20,114 nt of DNA from a virus. Under the pieces are notes generated by a model. It was not told the DNA's origin. It ran no database searches and saw nothing but the letters and a program-made list of their open reading frames with translations. Of this stretch, positions 5,123 through 12,112 are shown piece by piece. The translations under genes were made by a program, and so were the position numbers. The stretch spans positions 1 through 20,114 of the IMG/VR virus record IMGVR_UViG_3300045885_000101. The stretch is one strand, 5' to 3'. Position 1 is the stretch's first letter. Each line of letters opens with the position of its first letter.

Positions 5123-6968
5123 CGCGCTGCGCTCCTACTGGCTGGGCCCGTACTCCTCGGGCGACAAGGCGCTGGCGTCGCTGTTCGCCGGGCCGAATAC
5201 CGCGGCGGGCGTGCCGATCAATTCCGAAACCGCGTTGAATCTCTCCGCGGTGTGGGCGGCCGTGACCGTCATCTCGGGGACCGTCGCCTCGTTGCCGCTG
5301 ATCCTGTACAAGCGGCTGCAAAACGGCGGACGGGAGCGCTTCCTCAGCCATCCGCTCTACAAGATCCTCCACGATGCCCCCAACCCCGAGATGACCTCGA
5401 TGGTGTTTCGCGAGCTGCTGCAGTCGCACGTCCTGCTCTGGGGGAATGCCTACGCGGAGATTCAACGGGACGCCTCGGATCGTCCGGCGGCGCTCTGGCC
5501 CATCACGCCGGACCGGGTGACGCCGGAGCGCAATCAGCGCGATGAGGTGGTGTATCGCGTGACGGGGGTGCGTGGCGCGGATGTCATCGTCCCTGCCCGG
5601 GACATCCTGCACATCCCCGGCCTCGGCTGGGACGGGCTGCGCGGCTACTCCGTCATCAGCAAGGCGCGCGAGTCGCTGGGCCTGAGCAAAGCGGCCGAGA
5701 ACTTCGGCGCGCAGTTCTTCGGCAACGGCGCCGTGGCCGGCGGCGTGGCCATGCACCCGGGCCAGCTCAGCAAGACGGCCAGCGAAAACATCGAGCGGTC
5801 CATCCGCGAGCAGATCGGCGGCGCCAAGCGCTTCTCGACGCTGGTCCTTGAGGAGGGGATGCGCTGGGAGAAGGCGACCATCCCGCCCGACGACGCGCAG
5901 TTTTTAGAAACGAGAAAGTTCCAGATCACCGAGATCGCGAGGTGGTTCAACCTGCCGCCCCACAAACTCCGCGACCTCGAGCGCGCCACCTACTCGAACA
6001 TCGAACACCAGGGGATCGACTTTGTCATCGATCTGCGGCTGTGGCTGGTCCGCATCGAGCAAGAGTGCAACCGGAAACTCATCCGCCCGCTGGAGTCGGG
6101 CCTGCAGTACGTCGAGCATCTGGTCGACGGGCTGCTCCGCGGCGACACCACCACGCGCTTCAACGCCTACGCCGTGGCGCGGAATTGGGGCTGGATGTCC
6201 GCCGATGATGTCCGCGAGCGCGAGAACCTGAACCCGCTGCCCAACGGCGCCGGCCAGGTCTATCTCGTCCCGGCCAACATGATCCCGGCCGACCGCGTCG
6301 ACGATGTCATCGATGCCCAGGTCCGTCCGCCGGCCCCGCCGGTGGCGCCGGAGGCCCCCGCCGAGGAGGACGAGCCCGAAGAGGAGGCGGCCAGTGTCCG
6401 CGTCGCGCGGATCGTCGAGGTCCTGCGGCAGGAGATCGCCGCCCACCGGCCGCCGATGCCCGCCCTCCCGGCGCCGCTGGAGCCCGCGGCCATCGTGGAA
6501 CCCGTGGCCGTCATCCTCGACCAGATGCGCGCGGAGGTCGCCGAGCGCGCCGACGGCACCGCGGAGGCCATCGCGGCCGCGGCCGCCACGATCGCCGCCG
6601 GGCTGGCCCGTGATGATGATCTGCGCGCGTGGCGCCAGGCCACGCTCGGCATGATCGCCGGCCGGGTCGTCCGGCGCGAGTTGGCGCAGGTCCGCAAGCT
6701 CGCCACCGACCCGGAGCGGGCCTCGGAACGGCTGGCGGCGTTCTACGCGCGGCTCGTCGAGGACACGACGCGCTCCCTGCGGGACCTGCCCGAGCCGATC
6801 CGCGGTCGGCTGGGGCCGTGCCTGGAGCAATGGGCCTCGGACGCGCAGGCCGACGCCTTGGCGTCCCTGGCCGATGGCGGGCTGGCAGGGCTCGAATTGC
6901 GCTGGGCGGATCGCCACTTGCGACTGACGGCGACGCTCGTGGAGGTGACCCATGGCGCCGGAGGTTGA
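5106..6968 (+). CDS. Portal protein, HK97 family, with long C-terminal extension
   Basis: The 620-residue protein begins at ATG 5106 after GGAGGAGGGA. The first 400 or so residues are a typical HK97-type portal: NLSAVWAAVTVISGTVASLP, WGNAYAEIQRD, an I-P-G-L-G-W-D-G-L-R-G-Y loop, and the late core RWFNLPPHKLRDLERATYSN followed by IEHQGIDFV. The portal ring sits at one capsid vertex and passes DNA in and out. After an acidic Pro/Glu-rich linker (about 405-425) comes a roughly 195-residue Ala/Arg-rich helical extension (VVRRELAQVRKLATDPERAS, then FYARLVEDTTRSLRDLPEPI). Portals of this family are often nearer 400-450 residues. Its end overlaps the protease gene by 17 bases. Confidence 0.94.
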   Translation: MGVLASALRSYWLGPYSSGDKALASLFAGPNTAAGVPINSETALNLSAVWAAVTVISGTVASLPLILYKRLQNGGRERFLSHPLYKILHDAPNPEMTSMVFRELLQSHVLLWGNAYAEIQRDASDRPAALWPITPDRVTPERNQRDEVVYRVTGVRGADVIVPARDILHIPGLGWDGLRGYSVISKARESLGLSKAAENFGAQFFGNGAVAGGVAMHPGQLSKTASENIERSIREQIGGAKRFSTLVLEEGMRWEKATIPPDDAQFLETRKFQITEIARWFNLPPHKLRDLERATYSNIEHQGIDFVIDLRLWLVRIEQECNRKLIRPLESGLQYVEHLVDGLLRGDTTTRFNAYAVARNWGWMSADDVRERENLNPLPNGAGQVYLVPANMIPADRVDDVIDAQVRPPAPPVAPEAPAEEDEPEEEAASVRVARIVEVLRQEIAAHRPPMPALPAPLEPAAIVEPVAVILDQMRAEVAERADGTAEAIAAAAATIAAGLARDDDLRAWRQATLGMIAGRVVRRELAQVRKLATDPERASERLAAFYARLVEDTTRSLRDLPEPIRGRLGPCLEQWASDAQADALASLADGGLAGLELRWADRHLRLTATLVEVTHGAGG

Positions 6969-7545
6969 AACCCGTTCCTGTGAGATCGCCGACCTGCGCG
7001 TCGAGGCGCGCGGGGTCAGCCGCGTCATTCGCGGCTATGCCATCGTCTTCGGTTCGCCCAGCCTCAACCTGGGGGGGTTCCGCGAGATCATCAGCCCCTC
7101 GGCGGTCGACCGGACGCTCGCCGATGGCGTCGACCTGCGCGCCCTGGTGGATCACGACCCGGCGAAGATCCTCGGCCGCATGTCAGCCGGGACGCTGCGC
7201 GTCGAGAAGGAGACGCGCGGCATGCGCGTGGAGATCGACCCACCTGATACGACGGTGGCGCATGACATCCTGGCCTCCATCGGCCGGCGGGACGTCACGG
7301 GCATGTCCTTCGCCTTCATGACGCTCGGCGACGAGTGGGACTTCAAGGCCGACCCGCCCGTGCGGACGGTGACCGACATGCTCGTGCGGGAGGTGAGTGT
7401 GGTGACCTGGCCGGCGTATCCGTCGACCGAGGTAGCCTTGCGGTCCCTCGCCGCGCGGCGCCCGGCGTCCAGCCATCCTGTCAGTGTGGGCGAACGTCTG
7501 GAGCGCCAGACCGCGCGGGCGTTGGCATGGACCCGGAGAACGTAA
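6952..7545 (+). CDS. Prohead maturation protease, HK97 type (S78/U35)
   Basis: ATG 6952 follows GGAGGTGA inside the end of the portal gene. The 197 residues have the family layout: R-G-Y-A-I-V-F-G-S at 27-35, ISPSAVDRTL, the catalytic His in LVDHDPAKILGR (H68), the nucleophile in GMSFAF (S119), and REVSVVTWPAYP with the acidic residue E147. The enzyme cleaves the scaffold-like end of the capsid protein, and itself, during maturation. The C-terminal 30 residues after the core are basic and variable and may be the self-cleaved tail. It overlaps the next small gene by 19 bases. Confidence 0.93.
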   Translation: MAPEVETRSCEIADLRVEARGVSRVIRGYAIVFGSPSLNLGGFREIISPSAVDRTLADGVDLRALVDHDPAKILGRMSAGTLRVEKETRGMRVEIDPPDTTVAHDILASIGRRDVTGMSFAFMTLGDEWDFKADPPVRTVTDMLVREVSVVTWPAYPSTEVALRSLAARRPASSHPVSVGERLERQTARALAWTRRT

Positions 7546-7709
7546 TCGCGGCCGCCGATCTCTTCATGGCGCAGCGGTGCGGGGAAACCATCCCCGAGGC
7601 CGTCGGGCGCCTGACCGGCCTGGATATGACCCGCCATCACCTTGTCTTCTCCTGTGACACGCTCTACTTCACGATTGAGCGCGCTCTGGACATCCCTCGC
7701 CCGGAGTAG
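7527..7709 (+). CDS. Small hypothetical protein (60 aa)
   Basis: ATG 7527 lies within the end of the protease gene; the frame stops at TAG 7707-7709, just before the structured leader of the capsid gene. The 60 residues read MDPENVIAAADLFMAQRCGE at the start and contain two Cys and a central HHLVFSCDTLYF segment. No known family. Its coding quality is moderate, and an overlap with the protease end could produce a false frame. Confidence 0.5.
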   Translation: MDPENVIAAADLFMAQRCGETIPEAVGRLTGLDMTRHHLVFSCDTLYFTIERALDIPRPE

Positions 7710-7715
7710 TACAGT

Positions 7716-7832
7716 CCCGCCCTAAGCACTGGCGGGCCGGCAGCGCCGACCCGCTGGGTGCAGCCGTCGCGATGCGCCCCTCTTGAGCGGGTGCCGCGCC
7801 ACTGACGCAGCGCTCGACCTTTGCGTCGAGCG
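7716..7832 (+). ncRNA. Candidate structured RNA leader of the capsid gene (three hairpins)
   Basis: The 140 bases between the last stop and the capsid ATG fold into three separate helices by eye. P1: CCCGCC (7716-7721) with GGCGGG (7731-7736). P2: ACCCGCT (7749-7755) with AGCGGGT (7786-7792), continued without a break on its 5' side by GGGTGCA (7756-7762) with TGCGCCC (7773-7779), giving 14 pairs with one G-U and a six-base bulge on the 3' side. P3: CGCTCGAC (7811-7818) with GTCGAGCG (7825-7832), loop CTTTGC. The ribosome site AGGTG and ATG 7850 follow at once. No U-run follows, so a terminator is unlikely. This may tune capsid mRNA stability or translation. Confidence 0.5.
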
Positions 7833-7849
7833 GGCAACAGGTGCGCGCG

Positions 7850-9238
7850 ATGATCACCGAGCTCATCGAGAAACGCCGCCGCCTCCACGAAGAAAACGTC
7901 ACCCTCCTCAAGCGCTCCAAGGACGACGGCCGCGATGTCCTGACCGCTGAGGAAGAACTCGAATGGCAGAACCGCGACGCCGCCATCGAGGCGCTGACCA
8001 AGAACATCACGATGCGCCAGCGGCAGGACCAGATCGACGCCGCGCTGGCCGAAGTCCAGGAGCGGAAGACCGAAGCCGCGCCGGTCAGCCTCACGCCGCG
8101 GACCTCCCGGGTCGGGATGCAGGAGCTGCAGCGGGGTCAGAAGGACCTCGAGATGAGCCTGCGCGCGTGGTTTCTGGCCGGCACGGACAAGCCCCTGACC
8201 GAGGAGCATCGGCTGGCGGCCGATCGGTGCGGGATCAACCTCAATAACCGGATCTTCAGCTTCAATCTGCGCGCTCGGCCGCCCCGCACGATCGCCGAGA
8301 CGTATAGCCCGGAGTACCGCGCGCAGACCATCACGACGACGGGCGGCGGCTACACGATCCCCGACGAGATGATGGGCGCCTTCGAGCGCGCCCTGCTCTG
8401 GTATGGCGGCATGCGGCAGGCGGCCACCATCGTCCGGACGGACACGGGCGCGCCCCTGCCGTATCCGACGGCCAACGATACCGGCAACGTCGGCGCCATT
8501 CTGGACATCAACACCCAGGTCAGCAACCAGGACGTGACCTTCGGCCAGCTCGTGCTCAACGCCTTCAAGTATTCGTCCAAGCAGGTCCTGGTCCCGGTCG
8601 AGCTGCTGCAGGACAACGCCATCAACCTGCCCGTCGTGCTGGGCGAGATGCTCGGCGAACGGATCGGACGGATTCAAAACACCCACTTCACAACGGGCGC
8701 CGGGACCACGGTCCCATGGGGCCTCGCGACGCGGGCCACGTCGGGCCTCGCGCCGACCGGCTCCGTCACGGCCGCGAACTTCACCTATCAGCAGTGGGTG
8801 TCCTTCGAGCACTCGGTGGACATCGCCTATCGCCGGCAGGGCGCGGCGTGGATGATGTCCGATGCGCAGGTCGCGAAGATCAAGCAGCTCACCGACGGCG
8901 CCTCCGGCGCGGGCCGGCCGCTCTGGATGCCCTGGATGGAGTCCGGCCTCAACAATCAGCCGGGCGGCGGGGTGGGCGGGGTGCCGGGCACGTTCCTGGG
9001 ATACCCCGTGTTCGTCAACAACGACATGGTCACGACGACCACGAACGGCTCGCGGGCGGCGCTGTTCGGCGCCCTGCAGAAGTACCTGATCCGCGAAGTC
9101 ATCGGCGTCACGCTGCTCCGGCTGGACGAGCGATACGCCGACTTCCATCAGTCCGCGTTCCTCGCCTTCGCGCGGGCGGACGGCGATCTGCTGAACGCCG
9201 GCACCAACCCCGTGAAGTACATCGCGTACACGACCTGA
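7850..9238 (+). CDS. Major capsid protein, HK97 fold
   Basis: ATG 7850 is preferred over GTG 7841 because AGGTG (7839-7843) is well spaced before it. The 462 residues start with a long charged helical segment (MITELIEKRRRLHEENVTLL through about residue 75), which is the scaffold-like delta domain the protease removes. The HK97 fold follows: TTTGGGYTIPDEM, LPYPTANDTGN, FGQLVLNAFKYSSKQVLVPV with ELLQDNAINL after it, a TGAGTTVPWGL loop, and an end with FLGYPVFVNNDM and ALFGALQKYLIREV. It forms the icosahedral shell. The structured leader before it and the 15-bp hairpin after it suggest specific control of this highly expressed gene. Confidence 0.95.
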   Translation: MITELIEKRRRLHEENVTLLKRSKDDGRDVLTAEEELEWQNRDAAIEALTKNITMRQRQDQIDAALAEVQERKTEAAPVSLTPRTSRVGMQELQRGQKDLEMSLRAWFLAGTDKPLTEEHRLAADRCGINLNNRIFSFNLRARPPRTIAETYSPEYRAQTITTTGGGYTIPDEMMGAFERALLWYGGMRQAATIVRTDTGAPLPYPTANDTGNVGAILDINTQVSNQDVTFGQLVLNAFKYSSKQVLVPVELLQDNAINLPVVLGEMLGERIGRIQNTHFTTGAGTTVPWGLATRATSGLAPTGSVTAANFTYQQWVSFEHSVDIAYRRQGAAWMMSDAQVAKIKQLTDGASGAGRPLWMPWMESGLNNQPGGGVGGVPGTFLGYPVFVNNDMVTTTTNGSRAALFGALQKYLIREVIGVTLLRLDERYADFHQSAFLAFARADGDLLNAGTNPVKYIAYTT

Positions 9239-9247
9239 TGCCCCGCT

Positions 9248-9287
9248 ATGTGCGGGGGCGCGCCTACTGGGCCGCGCCCCTGCGCAT
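9248..9287 (+). promoter_or_regulatory. 15-bp hairpin directly after the capsid gene
   Basis: ATGTGCGGGGGCGCG (9248-9262) pairs over its whole length with CGCGCCCCTGCGCAT (9273-9287): 13 Watson-Crick pairs and two G-U pairs around a ten-base loop. It starts ten bases after the capsid stop. No U-run follows, so it is more likely an RNA stabiliser, processing site or weak attenuator than a classic terminator. It would also block translation from the ATG at 9238, supporting ATG 9319 as the next start. Confidence 0.6.
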
Positions 9288-9318
9288 TCCGGCGGCGCTC
9301 TTCGAGAGGGAGGCGGCG

Positions 9319-9531
9319 ATGCCGACGAAGATCCGACTACTGACCGCGGTGTCGTTCTCGCAAGGGACGAAACAGGCGGGCGAGGTCGTGGAGTGCGACG
9401 AGCACCAAGCCAAGGCCTTGATCGAGGCCGGATGCGCGGAGGACGCCGACGGCGGCGCGGCACCGGAGGCGGCGGCCCTGGCCGAGGCACCCGAGCGGGC
9501 CACGCAGCCGCGCCCGAGAACCCGCGGGTAA
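9319..9531 (+). CDS. Small conserved phage protein after the capsid gene (70 aa)
   Basis: The frame opens at ATG 9238, overlapping the capsid stop, but ATG 9319 has GGGAGG (9308-9313) upstream and begins with the expected MPTKIRLLTAVSFSQGTKQA. The core (GEVVECDEHQAKALIEAGCA) is the familiar small phage domain in which a lysine-rich strand is followed by G-x-x-x-x-V-x-x-x-x-A-x-x-L-I-x-x-G. Such genes are often found beside capsid or connector genes; their role is not established. The last third is Ala/Glu/Pro-rich and probably disordered. Confidence 0.7.
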   Translation: MPTKIRLLTAVSFSQGTKQAGEVVECDEHQAKALIEAGCAEDADGGAAPEAAALAEAPERATQPRPRTRG

Positions 9532-9534
9532 GTC

Positions 9535-10134
9535 GTGGGGCTGGCCCTCATCACGCCCGCCGCCGTCGACCCCGTCGGGGTGGCCGAGATGCGCGAGCAG
9601 CTGCGCATCGATACCACCGCGGAGGACCCGTATCTCAAGACGGTGGTGCAGCGGGCCGAGGCGTATCTGACCGAACGGGCCGGGTGGTCCGGCATCGCGT
9701 GCCTGACGAGCACCTGGGACTATCGGCTGGACGGCTTCCCGTGCGGCGGCACGCCGCGCGAGGCGGCGATCCGGCTGCCGCTGCGGCCGGTGCAGAGCGT
9801 GACCTATCTGCGGTATGTCGACGGCGAGGGTGTCGAGCAGGAGCTGGTGCAGGGCGTGGACTATCGCGTGGTGCTCGACGAGGACCCGGCCCTGCTCGTG
9901 ATGATGCCGGGCCACGTCTGGCCCATGGCGGGCTATCCCTGGTCCGGCTACCAAGTCAACACGGTGACCGTCCGCTTCGTGGCGGGCTGGCCGCAGCCGG
10001 AGCTGATCAGCCCCAATGTGCGCAACGCGATCGTCCTGCTCGCCGCGCACTTCTACACCAACCGCGACACCAGCCTGCCGGTGCCGAGTAGCCTCCTGCA
10101 AACGCTCCTCGCCAATGAGCGGCTGGTGCGCTGA
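9535..10134 (+). CDS. Head-tail connector protein, gp6-like
   Basis: GTG 9535 starts a 199-residue protein of the HK97 gp6/phage connector family: VAEMREQLRIDTTAEDPYLK followed by TVVQRAEAYLTERAG is the typical N-terminal helical part, followed by a beta-rich TWDYRLDGFP region, LPLRPVQSVTYLRYVDGEG, and a C-terminal helix with NAIVLLAAHFYTNRD that is usual at the end of this family. It forms the ring under the portal. The stop overlaps the next ATG (TGATG). Confidence 0.87.
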   Translation: MGLALITPAAVDPVGVAEMREQLRIDTTAEDPYLKTVVQRAEAYLTERAGWSGIACLTSTWDYRLDGFPCGGTPREAAIRLPLRPVQSVTYLRYVDGEGVEQELVQGVDYRVVLDEDPALLVMMPGHVWPMAGYPWSGYQVNTVTVRFVAGWPQPELISPNVRNAIVLLAAHFYTNRDTSLPVPSSLLQTLLANERLVR

Positions 10135-10490
10135 TGCCGCTGGCCTCCACCATGCGCGAGCGCGTCACGATCGAGCATCAGGTCATCGGCACCGATCCCG
10201 AGGTGACGCGGACCTGGGTGACGCTGGATGAGGTGTGGGCGGCGGCCGAGCCGCAGGGCGACGGCCGCGTGCGCCTGCGCATCCGCTACGATCCCATGTT
10301 TCCCACAACGCGCGGGGAGACCGAGCCGGCCATGCGGGCGCTCTACCGCGGCGCCTATTACGACGTGCAAGACGTGATCGAGAGCGAACGGCGGACGGAA
10401 CTGGTCCTGTTCATTCGCCAGCGGATCATCGAGGAAATCGACGACCTGCGCACGGGCACGCACGGCATCGCCGCGTGGCCACCGGCTTAG
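10134..10490 (+). CDS. Head closure (head-tail joining) protein, SPP1 gp16-like
   Basis: Starts at ATG 10134 overlapping the connector stop. The 118 residues match the phage head-tail joining family: an N-terminal MRERVTIEHQVIG strand, W-V-T-L-D-E-V-W-A-A-A-E-P, a central R-L-R-I-R-Y-D-P strand, then YDVQDVIESERRTELVLFIR at the end. The family plugs or joins the connector to the tail. A typical tail terminator gene is missing between this and the tail tube gene. Confidence 0.82.
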   Translation: MPLASTMRERVTIEHQVIGTDPEVTRTWVTLDEVWAAAEPQGDGRVRLRIRYDPMFPTTRGETEPAMRALYRGAYYDVQDVIESERRTELVLFIRQRIIEEIDDLRTGTHGIAAWPPA

Positions 10491-10499
10491 GGAGGAGCT

Positions 10500-10922
10500 A
10501 TGTCCAACATCGCGAACGGCTGGACGTTCCAGCAAGGCGACGGCGCGACGCCGACGGAAGCCTTCACGCAGATCCCGAACGTCACGCGCGCCAACCCGGG
10601 GGCGCAGACCTCGCCGGATATCGACGTGACGCACTTGCTCTCGACGACGCGCGAGAACAAGCCGGGCCTGGCCCAGCCGGCCGACTTCCAGGCCGAGACG
10701 ATTTACACCCCGGACAACACGATCCACAACGCGCTGCGGGCCTTGGCGCCCTCGGCGACGTACAAAAACTATCGGCTGATGGACCCGACCAACACGTTCG
10801 GGTTCCAGTACAGCCTCGCGATTGCCACCTTCGTGACGCAGAACTTCGAGGTGGACGGCTCCCTGCGCAACGTGATCACGTTCAAGCAGCAGGGCAACCC
10901 CACGCTCATCGGTGACGCATGA
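10500..10922 (+). CDS. Major tail tube protein
   Basis: GGGAGGAG directly precedes ATG 10500. The 140 residues look like a short siphovirus tail tube protein: I-P-N-V-T-R-A-N-P-G, then S-P-D-I-D-V-T-H-L-L-S-T-T-R-E, a central F-Q-A-E-T-I-Y-T-P-D segment and a final VITFKQQGNPTL strand, the usual strand pattern of gpV-like tube domains with no added Ig domain. Position, between head closure and the G/GT chaperones, agrees. It overlaps the next gene as ATGA. Confidence 0.85.
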   Translation: MSNIANGWTFQQGDGATPTEAFTQIPNVTRANPGAQTSPDIDVTHLLSTTRENKPGLAQPADFQAETIYTPDNTIHNALRALAPSATYKNYRLMDPTNTFGFQYSLAIATFVTQNFEVDGSLRNVITFKQQGNPTLIGDA

Positions 10923-11245
10923 TCGCGACGCGCTCCGATCTGCTCATGGTGGGCCGGCGCACGGCGACCGTGGAACTCAACGGGATGGACGCGCCGGTCC
11001 TCCTCCAGGCGCCCTCGATGGCGGCGTGGCTCGACTACCAGGAGTATCTGCGGACCCTCGGCGATGCCTCGATGGACAACCTCGTCCGATTGGTCAGCAT
11101 GACGGTCGTGGACGGGGAGGGCAAACCGCTGTTGACGGATGAAGACTGCCGCGCGCTGCCGCATGACGTGATGATCGCGCTGGCTCGGGCCGCCGCGGAC
11201 TTGATCAAGATCCCGGAGGCCGAGCCCACGAAGGGAAAATCCTAG
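10919..11245 (+). CDS. Tail assembly chaperone, lambda gpG-like
   Basis: A 108-residue protein at the gpG position: after the tail tube, before a second frame and the tape measure gene. The N-terminal half has VELNGMDAPVLLQAPSMAAW, followed by D-Y-Q-E-Y-L-R-T-L, and the C-terminal half a TDEDCRALPHDVMIALARAA helix, typical of these chaperones, which keep the tape measure protein soluble while the tube assembles. It ends with GKS at TAG 11243-11245, and a slippery heptamer covers the last codons. A fraction of ribosomes should shift to make a longer G-T fusion of about 190 residues. Confidence 0.85.
   Translation: MIATRSDLLMVGRRTATVELNGMDAPVLLQAPSMAAWLDYQEYLRTLGDASMDNLVRLVSMTVVDGEGKPLLTDEDCRALPHDVMIALARAAADLIKIPEAEPTKGKS
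11233..11239 (+). other. Programmed -1 ribosomal frameshift site (G_GGA_AAA)
   Basis: In the zero frame the codons are AAG GGA AAA TCC TAG, so G_GGA_AAA at 11233-11239 is a canonical X_XXY_YYZ heptamer two codons before the stop. The -1 frame is open from 11167 to 11490, across the site. GGAGG at 11215-11219, 13 bases upstream, could act as a stimulating internal ribosome site. The lambda G/GT shift uses the closely related G_GGA_AAG (established knowledge). Confidence 0.85.
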
Positions 11246-11490
11246 CCCGTCCCCTGGTGCAGTACACCCTCGCCCTGTCGAGGCACCTCGGGATGGGATG
11301 GAAACAGATGCTCGCGACGATGGACCCGGAGGAGATCGGCTACCAGATGGCCTTCGATGCAATTGAGGCCGAGCGGATGCCGCACATGGCGTCGCGGCTC
11401 TCGTCGCCACCAGCGAAGGGTGGATGGATCGACTTGGCGGATCCGGATATCGCCTACAAGCTGCGCCAGCGCGCCGGCATGGTGACGTAG
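11239..11490 (+). CDS. Tail assembly chaperone, T part of G-T fusion, reached by -1 frameshift
   Basis: After the shift the ribosome reads from 11239 and adds 83 residues, ILARPLVQYTLALSRHLGMG and onward, to the first 107 residues of the G protein, giving about 190 residues in all. The T part has the helical WKQMLATMDPEEIGYQMAFDAIEAE pattern, written here as WKQMLATMDP plus IGYQMAFDAI, typical of T domains that recruit the tape measure protein. A GTG at 11257 could be called as a separate start, but it has no ribosome site, and fusion fits the family better. The frame ends at TAG 11488-11490. Confidence 0.8.
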   Translation: MLARPLVQYTLALSRHLGMGWKQMLATMDPEEIGYQMAFDAIEAERMPHMASRLSSPPAKGGWIDLADPDIAYKLRQRAGMVT

Positions 11491-11491
11491 C

Positions 11492-12112
11492 GTGGCGGGC
11501 CCCTTCGAGGTGTCCTTCAAGGTCCGCGGGTTCGCCGCGCTGGACCGCGCGCTGGCGCGTCTGCCGGATGAGGTCGAGGACGCGATCTCCGAGGCGGCGC
11601 TGCGCGAGGGCGGGCGCGTGATCCTCGCCGCCGCGCAGGCGAACATCAACAGCCGCAGCGGGCGCACGGCCGCGGATCTCCGGATGGAGGTGCAGGTCGA
11701 GCCGGCGCGCCAGCAAGGCATCGCGGCCATCGGGGGCACACGGACCGGCCGCACCGGGCGCGCCCACGTCCTCCGGTGGCTCGAGTACGGGACCGGCGAG
11801 CATCCCATCGTCGCCGGCCGCCCGGGTCAACGCCTCGCCCGGCGGGCGGGCCGGGCCCTGCGCGCGATCGGCGAACGGGCCGCCTCCCTCGAGCTGCGCC
11901 GGGCGATCCGCGAGGGCCGCGTCACCTTCAAGCGGGCCCTGAAGATTCCCGGCTTCCCCCTGCGCGCCTCCGCGTTGCACCGGGGCTCCCGCGCCTTCAG
12001 CCCCCTCACGCGCGCCCTGGGTGAGAACGCGGAGCCGGCCCTCAAGGCGTACAAGAACGAGATCTGGCGCGGCGTCGTGGCCTACGCGCGCCGGCAACCC
12101 AAGGGCATCTGA
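11492..12112 (+). CDS. HK97 gp10-like tail completion protein, enlarged
   Basis: GTG 11492 begins a 206-residue protein with the N-terminal FEVSFKVRGFAALDRALARL and E-A-A-L-R-E-G-G-R-V-I-L-A-A-A-Q segment typical of HK97 gp10-like proteins, followed by HVLRWLEYGTGEHP, which is the family's conserved LEYGT motif. The usual length is about 120-160. Here roughly 60 basic residues (from GRPGQRLARRAGRALRAIG on) separate LEYGT from the final PALKAYKNEI helix. In most HK97-like phages this gene precedes the tail tube; here it lies between the chaperones and the tape measure. It touches the next gene at ATG 12112. Confidence 0.75.
   Translation: MAGPFEVSFKVRGFAALDRALARLPDEVEDAISEAALREGGRVILAAAQANINSRSGRTAADLRMEVQVEPARQQGIAAIGGTRTGRTGRAHVLRWLEYGTGEHPIVAGRPGQRLARRAGRALRAIGERAASLELRRAIREGRVTFKRALKIPGFPLRASALHRGSRAFSPLTRALGENAEPALKAYKNEIWRGVVAYARRQPKGI

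Noticed and set aside
9248-9287. Rho-independent terminator after the capsid gene
   Set aside because: A long stem is present but no U-run follows, and the operon continues directly.
9238-9318. ATG at 9238 as the start of the small gene after the capsid
   Set aside because: The 15-bp hairpin lies in this stretch, and GGGAGG serves ATG 9319, where the conserved family start begins.
7664-9490. 608-codon minus-strand frame opposite the capsid gene
   Set aside because: Low-complexity Arg/Pro/Gly translation; the HK97-fold capsid protein on the plus strand explains the region.
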